Positions 17,965 to 28,538 are shown, counted from the first letter of the stretch. The stretch is DNA of 64,000 nt from Galbibacter kalidii (GCF_026241135.1 NZ_JAPFGA010000003.1:124001-188000), one strand, 5' to 3'. Program-made: numbers and translations. Notes: a model not told the origin generated them from the sequence alone.

Positions 17965-20900
17965 TCAATTGACAGTAAACAATTGGCTTTTATCGTTATT
18001 GTTTACTATAAGTATCTGTTTGTTTTTACCAGATTGCAACACAAGCATTCCCCGAACATCCTTATCTGCATAAAACCCGGTAATCGTATTGTCTATATAT
18101 TTGAATTTCCCGGAAGAAACACCTTTAAGAAAAACGCCTGTGCCGGCATCAGCCCTTGTGGTTTCTACCTCTGCATGATAATTGTTCCCGGCCATCAGTA
18201 AATCTTTTATTCCGTCTCCATCAAAATCATTATATAGAATGCTGTTTATTGGTGAAGTTTGAGCTTGTATAGCAAACGGACGAAAATCAAAACCTCCATC
18301 TCCATCGTTATGAAAGATGCCGGACCTAAATTCATTAACCTGATAATGTAAGGAAGACTCAATATTCTCCCCGAAAATTCCTTTTAAGTCAGAATTGGCA
18401 AATTGGTTATAAGTCTTGACCTTTTCTTTTAAAAATGGCATTTGTTCTGAAGTACATGATTTTCCCCTTACCGGAACCTGTTTAGCTTTATAATATTTTG
18501 CCAATACAATATCTTCAACTCCATTATTGTCAAAATCGTTGGTGTAAATATGAAAAGGTTTCTCTTCTGATGCATGGAACTTATAGTTAAGCCCTAAATT
18601 TCCCGCTACAATATCTTTATCGCCATCCCCATCTACATCTTCTATCAGCAACTTATTCCACCACCCTTTGACAGTAGATAAACCTTTATAATCATCACTT
18701 TTAGACAAGACTCCCTGATTATTAATAAAAACTTCGATACCCATCCATTCTCCTGTAACAATCAGGTCTGTCTCTCCATCGTCATTTATATCTTCCCAAA
18801 CAGCATCTGTAACCATTCCTATTTGTTCGAGTTCCGGTGCTAAATTTGTGGTCTGAACAACAAATTTTCCGTTTTCATTTATCAGCAAATAGCTTGTTGG
18901 AGCATATGGGTATTTACCGGGGATAACCCGCCCTCCTACAAACAAATCGGCATCACCATCATTATCATAATCTGAAGCTACAACTATTGATCCTGCACTG
19001 TTAAAAGAGGGAAGTTGGTTTGTTGAACGTTTAAAATTTCCTTTACCATCATTGATATAAAGTCGGTCTTGAAGCAATGGTGAACTTTCATCAAATTCAT
19101 AACTACCACTAACCACATACAGGTCTAAATCACCATCGTTATCGGCATCAAAAAAGGTTGCCCCTACATCTTCATAGGCTTTATCTTTTTCAAAATCACT
19201 AACAGCTACTTGGTCAAATCCATTATCAGTAGACAGCAATAATTGTCCGGCCTGGTTATGACCTCCTCCTATAAATAAATCTTTCAAACCATCTCCGTTT
19301 ACATCTCCTTTGGTCAATGCAGGACCTGTTTGCGATAATTTATGCGGAAGTAATAATTGCTTTTCAAAATCATTAAAAAAGGTATCTTTATGAGTTATAT
19401 TGATCGGGGTTTCTGCAAATATCTGTTCTTTTGCTTCTTTTACCTTCTCCTCTAAAGCGCCGGTACTATTTTTATAGTCGATTTCCAACAATTGGTTTGC
19501 AGCAATATTTTCTAAAACCTCAATGTTTCCATCTGGCCAGTACACCTCTACTTTCTTTACTTTATCCTGCAAACCGAAATGTAGTTTATTCGAAACTGCC
19601 GACAGGTACCCTCTATTATTTATAAGTTCACGAACCTGATTTTTATAGTTGTCTTGATGTACAATAACTTTAGCACCTACTCCAAATGGATTTTTTTCAG
19701 GACCCTTAAACTTTAACTGAAGGTATTTCTTTCCTCCTTTCTCAACAGCATTGTTTTTTAGAATCGTGGCATTTTCATCTAAATTGTTCACTACTACATC
19801 TAAATCCCCATCATTATCTAAGTCTGCATATACGGCACCATTGGAGAACGTCGGATTTGAATCTACCCAATCTTCAGAAGTATTTTTATAAGTTAAATCT
19901 CCTTTATTCTTAAAAAAGTAATTAGTTAATTTTTGTTGAGGCAGTTTTTGGGTAAACTCGTAAAAGTCTTTTTCTGTTAAGTTTTCCTTGTCCTCTTTTA
20001 TATGATTATTTATCTGTATGTTCACATCTTTATCTACCACATCTCTATATATACCATTGGTAACATAGATATCGTTATAACCGTCTAAATCAAAATCTGC
20101 CAACAAGGCAGCCCAACTCCAATCTGTTTTAGCTACACCGGACATATTGGCGATTTCACTATAAGTTCCGTTACCATTATTTATTTGCATCACATTGTGC
20201 ATGTACTGGTAATGATGGTCTTTGTCAACCATTTCATAAAATCTTTGGAGTGGCATCATTGCCATAGTGGTTTTAGACCTTACATAATCTTCCGGGCTCA
20301 TATCCAGCACCATCAAATCTGTAAGTCCGTCATTGTTCACATCTGCAATGTCACTCCCCATACTGTAATAAGACATATGCTTGAACAACTCATTTCTTTT
20401 ATCAGTGAAGGTTCCATCTCCATTATTGATATAAGTAAAATCGGGGGTAATAAAATCATTAGAGACATATATATCCGGCCAACCATCATTATTGAGATCA
20501 CCAACCTGCGGGTTGAGTCCGAACCCCAATTCGGGTAATATTCCTGCTTTAGAAGATACATCTGTGAATTTGCCATCCCCATTATTTTCATACAGTTTGT
20601 CACTTCCTTTAAAGGTCAGGGTTTCCTTGTTATCTTGAACTTGTTTTAGGTCAAATATTATAGAAGACAAGTTAAAACCGGCAGGTGCATTTGCTACATA
20701 AAGGTCTAAATCTCCATCTTTATCATAATCAAAAAAAGTAGATGCAATAGACCTGTTGGTGTCGGCTATGCCATAATCTTTTGCCTGTTCTGTAAAGGTG
20801 AGGTCTCCATTATTGATGTAGAGCATATTTGCCAGCTTTTTATCATCATTAAACCAACCTGCCCGGTTGATATAGATATCCAAAAAGCCATCATTGTTTA

Positions 20901-21282
20901 CATCCGCCACCGAAACACCCACATCAAAACCGACTCTTTTTTCTATACCGGCTTTTATGGTGATGTCTTCAAATTTAAAATCTCCTTTATTGAGAAAAAG
21001 TTTATTGTGATAGATGTTTGAAGTAAAAAAGAGGTCTTCTAAGCCATCGTTATTAAAATCGGCTGCAGCAACGCCTCCTCCTATATAAATATAAAGGTAT
21101 TTGTAATAATGTAACCGCTCTGATTCAAGGATCTTATTTTCAAAAGTCACCCCTGAAACTTCAGCAGGAACATTGGTAAAAAGCTTATCGATGGGTAAAT
21201 CCTTTGCCGTTTTATTACACGCTATTAAAAGCATAAAAATCAAGAAAATTCCCCAACATTTTAAAAAAACAAGTTTTCTCAT
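17965..21282 (-). CDS. FG-GAP/VCBS-repeat lipoprotein with ASPIC/UnbV domain (CRTAC1-like)
   Basis: 1105 aa from the ATG at 21282, preferred over one at 21318 because it opens a clear lipoprotein signal (MRKLVFLKCWGIFLIFMLLI, then AC). The body consists of many calcium-binding FG-GAP/VCBS repeats (DFNNDGLEDLFF, DVNNDGFLDIYI, DYDKDGDLDLYV and so on) folding into at least one beta-propeller, with an ASPIC/UnbV segment (VRELINNRGYLSAVSNKLHF) near the middle. Such giants often accompany SusC/SusD pairs in marine Bacteroidota; role unproven, glycan binding is plausible. A hairpin separates it from susD. Confidence 0.88.
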   Translation of the reverse strand: MRKLVFLKCWGIFLIFMLLIACNKTAKDLPIDKLFTNVPAEVSGVTFENKILESERLHYYKYLYIYIGGGVAAADFNNDGLEDLFFTSNIYHNKLFLNKGDFKFEDITIKAGIEKRVGFDVGVSVADVNNDGFLDIYINRAGWFNDDKKLANMLYINNGDLTFTEQAKDYGIADTNRSIASTFFDYDKDGDLDLYVANAPAGFNLSSIIFDLKQVQDNKETLTFKGSDKLYENNGDGKFTDVSSKAGILPELGFGLNPQVGDLNNDGWPDIYVSNDFITPDFTYINNGDGTFTDKRNELFKHMSYYSMGSDIADVNNDGLTDLMVLDMSPEDYVRSKTTMAMMPLQRFYEMVDKDHHYQYMHNVMQINNGNGTYSEIANMSGVAKTDWSWAALLADFDLDGYNDIYVTNGIYRDVVDKDVNIQINNHIKEDKENLTEKDFYEFTQKLPQQKLTNYFFKNKGDLTYKNTSEDWVDSNPTFSNGAVYADLDNDGDLDVVVNNLDENATILKNNAVEKGGKKYLQLKFKGPEKNPFGVGAKVIVHQDNYKNQVRELINNRGYLSAVSNKLHFGLQDKVKKVEVYWPDGNIEVLENIAANQLLEIDYKNSTGALEEKVKEAKEQIFAETPINITHKDTFFNDFEKQLLLPHKLSQTGPALTKGDVNGDGLKDLFIGGGHNQAGQLLLSTDNGFDQVAVSDFEKDKAYEDVGATFFDADNDGDLDLYVVSGSYEFDESSPLLQDRLYINDGKGNFKRSTNQLPSFNSAGSIVVASDYDNDGDADLFVGGRVIPGKYPYAPTSYLLINENGKFVVQTTNLAPELEQIGMVTDAVWEDINDDGETDLIVTGEWMGIEVFINNQGVLSKSDDYKGLSTVKGWWNKLLIEDVDGDGDKDIVAGNLGLNYKFHASEEKPFHIYTNDFDNNGVEDIVLAKYYKAKQVPVRGKSCTSEQMPFLKEKVKTYNQFANSDLKGIFGENIESSLHYQVNEFRSGIFHNDGDGGFDFRPFAIQAQTSPINSILYNDFDGDGIKDLLMAGNNYHAEVETTRADAGTGVFLKGVSSGKFKYIDNTITGFYADKDVRGMLVLQSGKNKQILIVNNNDKSQLFTVN

Positions 21283-21319
21283 CTTTTTATAAGGTTGTTT
21301 TAACGATCCTATAAACAAA

Positions 21320-21342
21320 GAGACCCCTAAAAAAGAGGTCTC
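21320..21342 (-). terminator. Hairpin between susD and the FG-GAP gene (attenuator-like)
   Basis: On the minus strand GAGACC and GGTCTC (complement of 21337-21342 and 21320-21325) enclose a T-rich loop and are followed by TTTGTTT. It may let susC-susD be expressed more strongly than the downstream genes. It lies between the susD stop (21353) and the FG-GAP start (21282). Confidence 0.55.
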
Positions 21343-21352
21343 AATATTCTAT

Positions 21353-23014
21353 TTAATCGTTTTGAATTAATGAAGGCTGCAAAATAATCTGCTGCTCCGG
21401 GATAAACTCTATAACACGTGCATGTGTTGGAGGTATTTCAAGGAAGGCATTCGTTCCGTTTAGGTGCGTACCCGGATATCTTCTATCCATGGTTCTTCCA
21501 TTTCTGTACACATCAAACTTTCTATGTCCTTCGTAGGCTAATTCCAATCTACGTTCTTCAAGAACAACATCTAAAACGGTACTTCCGGAAGGAATGGTTT
21601 CCAATGTATATGTTGGCACACCGGCTCGTTCCCTTATAATATTTACCTGATCCAAGGCTTGCTGATCCATCCCTTGTTTTGCATAAGCCTCTGCTTTATT
21701 CAAGTGCATTTCTGCCAAACGAGATACAGTAGGTGACCAAAGATGACGGTCTTCTTCTTGTAATGAAGCTTTAAGGATAAAAAACTTAGGATATCCATTT
21801 CTTTTTTGCATATCGTAATCTTTAATTACATCCTGTCTGCCATCAGGTCCGTTAAAATAATAAACCGTTTTTCCATCTTGTTCTTCAGATTGAAGTGTAT
21901 AGGTACTCCCGTCATATTCAAATGTAGTTACCCCGGCAGTTTCTGTTGTTCTGGCAAACTCATACTTATACTCATTATTTACCCAATAGATAGCCGGTAT
22001 TTTTTCACCATTTTCATCCGTAAGATATTGTGCTTCGATAAACGATTTCCTGGTGTCTTCAGGGTTTTTATCAATAAGATCGAGGTACGATCTCGAGGCA
22101 TACATCTCACCCCAGCCCGTTCCATCAACAGAAGCATACATAGAACCGGGAGTAAACCAATGGTCTGATCCACCCAATAAATCGGCGCTACTTGAAAGTT
22201 TAACGTTAAAAATAGCCTCTTCATTTTCTTCAGGTGTCAGGGTATTCATTACAGCAAACCTATTTGTTGGCAATAAAGTATATTCACCAGATTGAATTAC
22301 CTTATCTGCATATTCAATGGCTTTAGTATTGTCTTCCATATATAGATATACTCTGGACAATAATGCCTCTGCCGCTCCTTTAGAAGCATAAGGAGCTCCT
22401 TTATTGATAGTCATTAACGACGCTGCTTTCTCCAAATCTGCTATCACCTGATCATAGACTTCCTGAACGGTATTTCTATCAGGCCTGTCTTCCGTGTCAG
22501 ACGTTAGCTTTAATGGAATTGACAAATTAGAAGCTCCCTGATTATATGGTCGTCCAAAAATGTTTCCCATTTGGAAATACACCAATGCCCTTAGGTAATA
22601 GTTCTCTCCTAATAACTGGTCTGTTTCTTCAGATTCTCTTTCAATTATTTTTTCTATTACCACATTACAACCCACTACAATTTTATACGAGTTTCGCCAA
22701 AAACGGTTTACTCTTGAGTTTGTTGCAATTGCCTGATAATTGTATAAAAAGAATAGATGGTCTGTAGTTCCTCCACTTAGCGCTACATTATCGCCCGGAT
22801 ATTCTGTGATCCTATGTAGATCGTCAGCCCATCCATCAAAACCTTTATCTCCTTTCAGCAAGGAATAATTCCCTAAGGTTGCGGCCTCAACGGAGCCCGG
22901 ATCTTCAAACAATTCTTCTACTGCAACCTGATCGTACGGATTTTTTTCCAACTCGCACGAAAAGAAAAACACCGCAATTATTGGAAGTGTATATATAAGC
23001 TTTTTCATTTTCAA
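21353..23014 (-). CDS. SusD/RagB family outer-membrane glycan-binding lipoprotein
   Basis: 553 aa. Lipoprotein signal (MKMKKLIYTLPIIAVFFFSC) and SusD architecture: an N-terminal TPR-like region with NSYKIVVGCNVVIEKI, the typical RALVYFQMGNIFGRPY block, AEALLSRVYLYMEDNTKAIE, and the C-terminal RLAEMHLNKAEAYAKQG plus VVLEERRLELAYEGHR blocks. It sits on the cell surface and delivers oligosaccharide to the partner SusC transporter. It follows susC by 20 bp. Confidence 0.96.
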   Translation of the reverse strand: MKMKKLIYTLPIIAVFFFSCELEKNPYDQVAVEELFEDPGSVEAATLGNYSLLKGDKGFDGWADDLHRITEYPGDNVALSGGTTDHLFFLYNYQAIATNSRVNRFWRNSYKIVVGCNVVIEKIIERESEETDQLLGENYYLRALVYFQMGNIFGRPYNQGASNLSIPLKLTSDTEDRPDRNTVQEVYDQVIADLEKAASLMTINKGAPYASKGAAEALLSRVYLYMEDNTKAIEYADKVIQSGEYTLLPTNRFAVMNTLTPEENEEAIFNVKLSSSADLLGGSDHWFTPGSMYASVDGTGWGEMYASRSYLDLIDKNPEDTRKSFIEAQYLTDENGEKIPAIYWVNNEYKYEFARTTETAGVTTFEYDGSTYTLQSEEQDGKTVYYFNGPDGRQDVIKDYDMQKRNGYPKFFILKASLQEEDRHLWSPTVSRLAEMHLNKAEAYAKQGMDQQALDQVNIIRERAGVPTYTLETIPSGSTVLDVVLEERRLELAYEGHRKFDVYRNGRTMDRRYPGTHLNGTNAFLEIPPTHARVIEFIPEQQIILQPSLIQND

Positions 23015-23034
23015 TATTTTAAAATATGTTATTA

Positions 23035-25944
23035 TTAAAAAGATACATTAAGACCCAACACATATCTTTTGGGGATAGGGTAACTTAAACTAGCATTTCC
23101 AGAAAGACCGCTAACTGCAGGATCTACGCCAGAAAAATCTGTTATGGTCCAAAGGTTATCTCCGGCTAGATAAAAACTTGCCCTGGCTATACCCAACTTG
23201 CTCAACACATTTTCCGGTAATGCATATGACAAAGTAACATTAGACATTCTCAAATAACTTGCATCTTCTAAATACCTTGAAGAAGGTTTGTTAGAGTTTA
23301 AATTTCCACCTTCAACTGCCCTGGGATGTGTTGCATTATCACCCGGTTGTTCCCATCTGGACCAGTCGTCCATTAACACCTGCTGATTAAATGTTGGATA
23401 AAACCCATCAGAATCAAATAGTTCCCTTGAAGCATTATAAACTTCAGCTCCTTTTGAAAACGTAAAATTAGATCTTAACGATAGGTTTTTATAGGCGATA
23501 CTGGTATTAAAACCACCTACATAATCAGGGGTAGAAGTACCCGTTAATTGTAATGTAGCTTCATTATAATCACTGGTTTCTGAACGTTCTCCAGTTTCAG
23601 GATCCACAACTTCCCAAAGCGGGTCGCCATTCTCCGGATTTACTCCTAGCCATTTTCTCATATACCAAGAATTAGAGTCTTCTCCAACTTTAAATATCTT
23701 ACTTCCCCTTGGGATTTCCGTCTGCTCATCAAACAGCTCAGTAATCTCATTTTTATTGAACCCAATGTTAAAACCGATATTCCAGTTGAAATCATCATTT
23801 TGAATAATATCTGTAGATACCGCTGCTTCAAAACCAGAGTTTTTCAACCCTCCAACATTCTCCCAGAATCCTGTATATCCGGTAAGATCTGGTAAATCCA
23901 CCCGATAAAGCAAGTCAGAAGTATTTTTGTTATAATATTCAAACGTTGCATTTACCCTGTTAAACAACCTTGTATCTATAGCGATATTGGTTTCATACGA
24001 TTTTTCCCAGCCTAAATCAGGATTACCATATTGATCCAGGATAACAGCAGGAATACCATTGTATTGTGTTAGACCATAAGTGTTTTGATACGGATAAAGT
24101 GACGAAGGCCTGTTCCCTACCGAACCATAACTTACCCTAAGTTTTAATTCATTAAAGGCTTCGCTGGAGAAAAAGTTTTCATTGTGGATATTCCAACCGG
24201 CACCAACAGAAAAGAAAGTACCATACTGATTGTCCAAACCAAAGTTTGAAGCACCATCCCTTCTTACAGAAGCCCTAACAAAGTAACGATTACTAAAAGC
24301 GTAATCACCTAACAAGAAAAAAGATTGCAATGCATAATCATTTTTAAATCCGCTAATTTCCCCAACTTCACTTGTAACATTTAGAATTTCAGTTCCCGCA
24401 ACAAGACCTTCTCCTGTAGCTCCAAAATCCTCATATTCATAATCATTATATTCATAACCTGCCGAAACAGACACCGAATGATCATCAAAATCATTGGCAT
24501 AAGTAAGCATTTGTGTTGTTAGACGGGTTAGCCTTCTCGCTGAAAACTCGTTTATACTACCATTGGTTGCCCGACCTGATGTAGATCTTGGATCTGTATA
24601 CGATTTCTGCCTGAAGTCATACAGGGTAAAGTTATTAGTAGAGCGGTAACGTAGATTGGGCACTATTTGATATTCAAAATCAAAATTAGCACTCATGTTA
24701 AAAGTTTTGTTGGATGTATAGTTCCATTGTAAATCATAAAAATAATTTCTCTGATCACGTCCTATCCAATCTTGTGATTCTTCCGCATTTACCGGATTTC
24801 CTTCTTCATCAAATGGCAAATCCCATGGTACATTAAGGTACAGCTCATATCTTGGGTGTTCTGCTATTTTATCTTTTCTATCAAAGCTAAACGATATCTT
24901 AGGCATTATTTTTAACTTATCGTTCATCTGATAATCTACATTGGTACGGAAAGTATATCGATCTAGTTCATTACCACGGATAGTTCCCGTTTCTTCATAT
25001 GCACCGCCATTAACATAAAGGTTTAACTTCTCGGTTCCGGCAGTAAATGTCAGGTTGTGATCTTTAACAATCCCTGTTTGGGTACCACCCTCTACCCAGT
25101 TATAATCCCTTTGCAAAAGATCTTCCGAAAACCAAGGCTGTGAGTTCTCGAACTGGGTATGATAATCATAAAGTTGCTGTGAATCCATCACCTCAAAGTT
25201 TCCATTATTAAACTCATTTAGTGCCAGCTTGGTACTAAAAGTAATCTCACTTTTACCCAGCTTTGCTTTTTTGGTAGTAACAATAACTACTCCATTGGCA
25301 CCTCTTGAACCATAAAGTGAAGTTGCAGAAGCATCTTTTAACACTGAAATAGACGCTACATCATTTGGGTTAATAATTGGTGTTGAGTGTTGAATAACAC
25401 CATCTACCACCCATAAAGGCACTACATTCCCTCCTAAAGTCGAAGCTCCCCTGATAAGTATATCGGGAACGGCTCCCGGAGCTCCGCTCGAAGCAGACAC
25501 CTGTACACCAGAAGCTTTACCCTGTAACATGGTAGACACATCCGGGGTAGTAACATCTGTTAACTCTTCTGCTTTTACACTTACCACAGAAGAAGTAACA
25601 GCTTCTCTTTTTTGAGTACCATATGCCACCACCACAACTTCATCCAATTCTGACGCAGATAGTGTCAACACCATATTAATCTCAGATTTTCCGGCTACTG
25701 AAACTTCTTCCTGTGTATAGCCTATATAGCTAAAAACCAACACAGCGTCTGAAGCAACATCAATAACATAGTTTCCGTCAAAATCTGTCACAACACCTTT
25801 AGTTGTATTCTTCGCCAATACATTTACTCCGGGTATTGGCGCCCCAGTTTCAGAGTCAGTCACCGTACCTTTCACATTTTGCTCTTGCGCAAACAAAAGT
25901 GAAAAATTCAAAAAAGCAACTAACATAAATAAGGTTTTCCTCAT
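23035..25944 (-). CDS. SusC/RagA family TonB-dependent outer-membrane transporter
   Basis: 969 aa. Signal peptide (MRKTLFMLVAFLNFSLLFA), then a CarboxypepD_reg-like domain (GTVTDSETGAPIPGVNVLAK), TonB-box-like DEVVVVAYGTQK, plug domain with the SusC hallmark ISVLKDASATSLYGSRGANG, and a long beta-barrel ending in F (RYVLGLNVSF). It imports oligosaccharides with the SusD encoded next. First gene of the left arm of the GalNAc-type locus; its promoter lies in the 25945-26300 spacer shared with agaS. Confidence 0.96.
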   Translation of the reverse strand: MRKTLFMLVAFLNFSLLFAQEQNVKGTVTDSETGAPIPGVNVLAKNTTKGVVTDFDGNYVIDVASDAVLVFSYIGYTQEEVSVAGKSEINMVLTLSASELDEVVVVAYGTQKREAVTSSVVSVKAEELTDVTTPDVSTMLQGKASGVQVSASSGAPGAVPDILIRGASTLGGNVVPLWVVDGVIQHSTPIINPNDVASISVLKDASATSLYGSRGANGVVIVTTKKAKLGKSEITFSTKLALNEFNNGNFEVMDSQQLYDYHTQFENSQPWFSEDLLQRDYNWVEGGTQTGIVKDHNLTFTAGTEKLNLYVNGGAYEETGTIRGNELDRYTFRTNVDYQMNDKLKIMPKISFSFDRKDKIAEHPRYELYLNVPWDLPFDEEGNPVNAEESQDWIGRDQRNYFYDLQWNYTSNKTFNMSANFDFEYQIVPNLRYRSTNNFTLYDFRQKSYTDPRSTSGRATNGSINEFSARRLTRLTTQMLTYANDFDDHSVSVSAGYEYNDYEYEDFGATGEGLVAGTEILNVTSEVGEISGFKNDYALQSFFLLGDYAFSNRYFVRASVRRDGASNFGLDNQYGTFFSVGAGWNIHNENFFSSEAFNELKLRVSYGSVGNRPSSLYPYQNTYGLTQYNGIPAVILDQYGNPDLGWEKSYETNIAIDTRLFNRVNATFEYYNKNTSDLLYRVDLPDLTGYTGFWENVGGLKNSGFEAAVSTDIIQNDDFNWNIGFNIGFNKNEITELFDEQTEIPRGSKIFKVGEDSNSWYMRKWLGVNPENGDPLWEVVDPETGERSETSDYNEATLQLTGTSTPDYVGGFNTSIAYKNLSLRSNFTFSKGAEVYNASRELFDSDGFYPTFNQQVLMDDWSRWEQPGDNATHPRAVEGGNLNSNKPSSRYLEDASYLRMSNVTLSYALPENVLSKLGIARASFYLAGDNLWTITDFSGVDPAVSGLSGNASLSYPIPKRYVLGLNVSF

Positions 25945-26300
25945 AAAAATAGATTTAATCTAGTTGTGCAATAATTAGTTTAACATATTAATCCATGTTA
26001 TCGCAAAATAAAAAGTATTCGTAAATAATTTGTCTTCATATTATTTGCTAAATTATAAATATATTTTACAAATCCAAATAAAAGAAATATTTTTTCTTTC
26101 GTATTATTATTAATTATCTTCATTATTACTACAAATAATTGTTTTTATTTTAATTCATTAGAAAATCATTCTTAATTACAAATAACAAAACATAATGAAA
26201 CATTTTTTATTTTCGATTTATTTGTTTTACCTTTGTTCGAAGGTTAGTTGTTTTCTTTATTAAAAACGGTTACCTTTTAATTATACACTTGAACAGAAGT
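25945..26300. promoter_or_regulatory. Divergent control region between susC and agaS
   Basis: 356 bp of very AT-rich DNA. For agaS, TACCTTTG at 26228-26235 fits the -7 consensus TAnnTTTG and lies about 65 bp before the ATG; I see no convincing -33 TTG. No exact -7 box was found for susC on the minus strand. The DeoR-family regulator at 31931 would be expected to bind here, but I did not identify a clear operator palindrome. Confidence 0.55.
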
Positions 26301-27440
26301 ATGAGCATAGAGACCAGCAAAAAAAATAGTTTACATACAGAGCGGGAAATTAAGGCACAGCCAAGATTATGGAAAGAGACCTATTCATTGTTAGTAAATC
26401 AACGAAAGGAAATAAGTCATTATCTTGCGCCCATCATAAAAAAAGAGGATCTCAGGATCATATTAGCCGGTGCAGGATCATCTGCATTTATTGGTGAATC
26501 TGCCCAGGGCATCATTCAAAAGCAAACCAATAGGATCACCCAACCTATATCTACTACGGATTTGGTGACACATCCGGAGTCCTATTTTTTAAAGAATACC
26601 CCTACCCTTTTTATATCTTTCGCTCGATCAGGGAGCAGTCCTGAAAGCATGGAAGCCGTTAGATTGGCAGACCAATACTGTGATGATATACACCATTTAA
26701 TTATCACTTGTAATAAAGACGGTGAATTGGCCGATTATGCATCTCAAACCAAAAGCCCATGTTATAGCATAGTCCTTCCAGAGGAAACCAACGATAAGAG
26801 TTTAGCAATGACCAGCAGTTTTACCTGTATGCTGCTCACAACTATTCTTATTTCGGATATTGAAAATATTAAAGGGAAAGAAAAATATGTTGATGCTATC
26901 ATCGATCAGGGAAAAACCATCATCAATTCCCAAGATATTTTTCAGGAGATTGTAAAAAATAATTTTGAAAGGGTTGTTTTTCTCGGATCAGGAGAAATGC
27001 TGGGTATTGCCAGGGAATGCCATTTAAAATTACAAGAACTCACAGACGGACAGGTTATATGCAAGCACGATTCATTTTTGGGATTCAGACACGGACCAAG
27101 AGCCGTAGTCAATGCCAATACCCTGATCGTTTATTTATTTTCAGATGACCCTCATGTTTTTAAATATGAAAAAGACCTTGCTGAAGATATCGCTAAAGAC
27201 CTGCGAGAAATCAGATCTATTGCCGTTGGTAACATACCGGAAGTTCATCTCCCGAATTCAAACAAAATACTCATAGAAACAACGCATAATAATCCGCTTC
27301 AAGCAGTCCCAATAACCATTGTCGGACAGCTGCTCGGGTTGTATAAATCGTTGAACATGGGATTAGATCCAGACAACCCTTCTGTTTCAGGAGCAATCAA
27401 TCGGGTGGTGCAAGGAGTAGTAATTTATAAGAGACAATAA
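26301..27440 (+). CDS. agaS: SIS-domain sugar isomerase, AgaS-like (galactosamine-6-phosphate deaminase/isomerase)
   Basis: 379 aa from ATG 26301; a TTG at 26289 is in frame but gives no added domain. Two SIS domains are seen: LAGAGSSAFIGE near residue 55, and FLGSGEMLGIARECHLKLQE near residue 230 followed by DSFLGFRHGPRAVV. Length and motifs match AgaS, which converts galactosamine-6-phosphate to tagatose-6-phosphate and ammonia; GlmS-type isomerases share the fold. Next come a PfkB kinase and a class II aldolase, exactly the later steps of that pathway. First gene of the right arm. Confidence 0.85.
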   Translation: MSIETSKKNSLHTEREIKAQPRLWKETYSLLVNQRKEISHYLAPIIKKEDLRIILAGAGSSAFIGESAQGIIQKQTNRITQPISTTDLVTHPESYFLKNTPTLFISFARSGSSPESMEAVRLADQYCDDIHHLIITCNKDGELADYASQTKSPCYSIVLPEETNDKSLAMTSSFTCMLLTTILISDIENIKGKEKYVDAIIDQGKTIINSQDIFQEIVKNNFERVVFLGSGEMLGIARECHLKLQELTDGQVICKHDSFLGFRHGPRAVVNANTLIVYLFSDDPHVFKYEKDLAEDIAKDLREIRSIAVGNIPEVHLPNSNKILIETTHNNPLQAVPITIVGQLLGLYKSLNMGLDPDNPSVSGAINRVVQGVVIYKRQ

Positions 27441-27591
27441 AAAAAGTGCTGTAAATTGTAGGGTGAAAATTCAACTATCTCGGAGCAAGCCTTTCTGCCG
27501 ACAAAGGCAGGCCTGCCTGACGGCATAGACAGGCGTCGGAGCTCCTGATAGATCGGGATTAAATCTCACTTAATGAGTAAAATTTAATATT
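27441..27591. repeat. Palindrome-rich insert between agaS and the kinase gene
   Basis: A 151-bp spacer in an otherwise tight operon. It contains GGCAGGCCTGCC (27506-27517) and the motif GCCTGCCTGACGGCATAGAC next to it, related to GC-rich palindromes at 10589, 13126 and 46867. It may form RNA structure affecting expression of the downstream genes, or be a recent repeat insertion. Confidence 0.6.
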
Positions 27592-28536
27592 ATGCCACAT
27601 CACGATTTACTTGTAGTTGGAGAATTGAATGTCGACCTCATTTTAAACGAGATCGAAGGCTTTCCTAAAATCGGCACTGAAATTTTGGCCGATCAAATGA
27701 ACCTGGTCATGGGAAGTTCTTCAGCAATTATGGCTGCCAATAGCGCATCGATTGGTGTAAAAACTTCGTTCTGCGGACTTGTTGGTGATGACAATTTCGG
27801 AAAGCTTATTCTTGATGAATTATCAAAAAAACAAGTAAGCACCAAATACATACAAACAAGCCCTGATCATAAAACCGGTATCACCATCGTCATGAATTAT
27901 GAGGAAGACCGGGCCAATGTTACTTATTGCGGAGCTATGGAAGCACTTAACGAGAACCATATTCCGTGGAATGAATTAGGTGATTTCAAACATTTTCATT
28001 TATCTAATTTCTTTATTCAGAAGGGTATTAGAAATGATATCACCAACATCTTTAAAAAAGCCAAAACACAAGGGGTAACCACTTCATTGGATTTACAATG
28101 GGATCCTGAAAACAAATGGGATTTTAATTACAAGGAATGTCTTCCACATGTCGATGTTTTTATGCCCAACGAAAGCGAATTACTTGCCTTAACCAAAGCA
28201 TCGTCTATTGAAGAAGGTGTAAAACTTATCAGTCCGTATGCCAACACCATCGTTATAAAAATGGGAAGTAAAGGCAGTATGGCCTACCAAAACGGAGAAA
28301 AAACAACTGTTAAAGCCTTTAAGAATCCGGAATATGTGGACGCTATCGGTGCGGGTGATTCTTTTAATTCGGGCTTCATTCAAAAATATATTGAAAGAAA
28401 AAGCATAGAAAAATGCCTTAAACACGGCAATCTTATGGGCGCTTTAAACACCACTGCCGCAGGCGGAACAGCTGCATTTACAGACAGGGATAACATCAAT
28501 GGAAAAGTAAAATCAATTTTTAATTCAGCATTATAA
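27592..28536 (+). CDS. PfkB-family sugar kinase (probable tagatose-6-phosphate kinase)
   Basis: 314 aa ribokinase/PfkB fold. GELNVDLILNEIEGFPKIG opens the sugar-binding half and DAIGAGDSFNSGF is the C-terminal signature with the catalytic Asp. The PfkB group includes tagatose-6-phosphate, 1-phosphofructo- and 2-keto-3-deoxygluconate kinases. Between agaS and a tagatose/fructose-bisphosphate aldolase, phosphorylation of tagatose-6-phosphate to tagatose-1,6-bisphosphate is the natural assignment. Two bases separate it from the aldolase gene. Confidence 0.82.
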   Translation: MPHHDLLVVGELNVDLILNEIEGFPKIGTEILADQMNLVMGSSSAIMAANSASIGVKTSFCGLVGDDNFGKLILDELSKKQVSTKYIQTSPDHKTGITIVMNYEEDRANVTYCGAMEALNENHIPWNELGDFKHFHLSNFFIQKGIRNDITNIFKKAKTQGVTTSLDLQWDPENKWDFNYKECLPHVDVFMPNESELLALTKASSIEEGVKLISPYANTIVIKMGSKGSMAYQNGEKTTVKAFKNPEYVDAIGAGDSFNSGFIQKYIERKSIEKCLKHGNLMGALNTTAAGGTAAFTDRDNINGKVKSIFNSAL

Positions 28537-28538
28537 AA

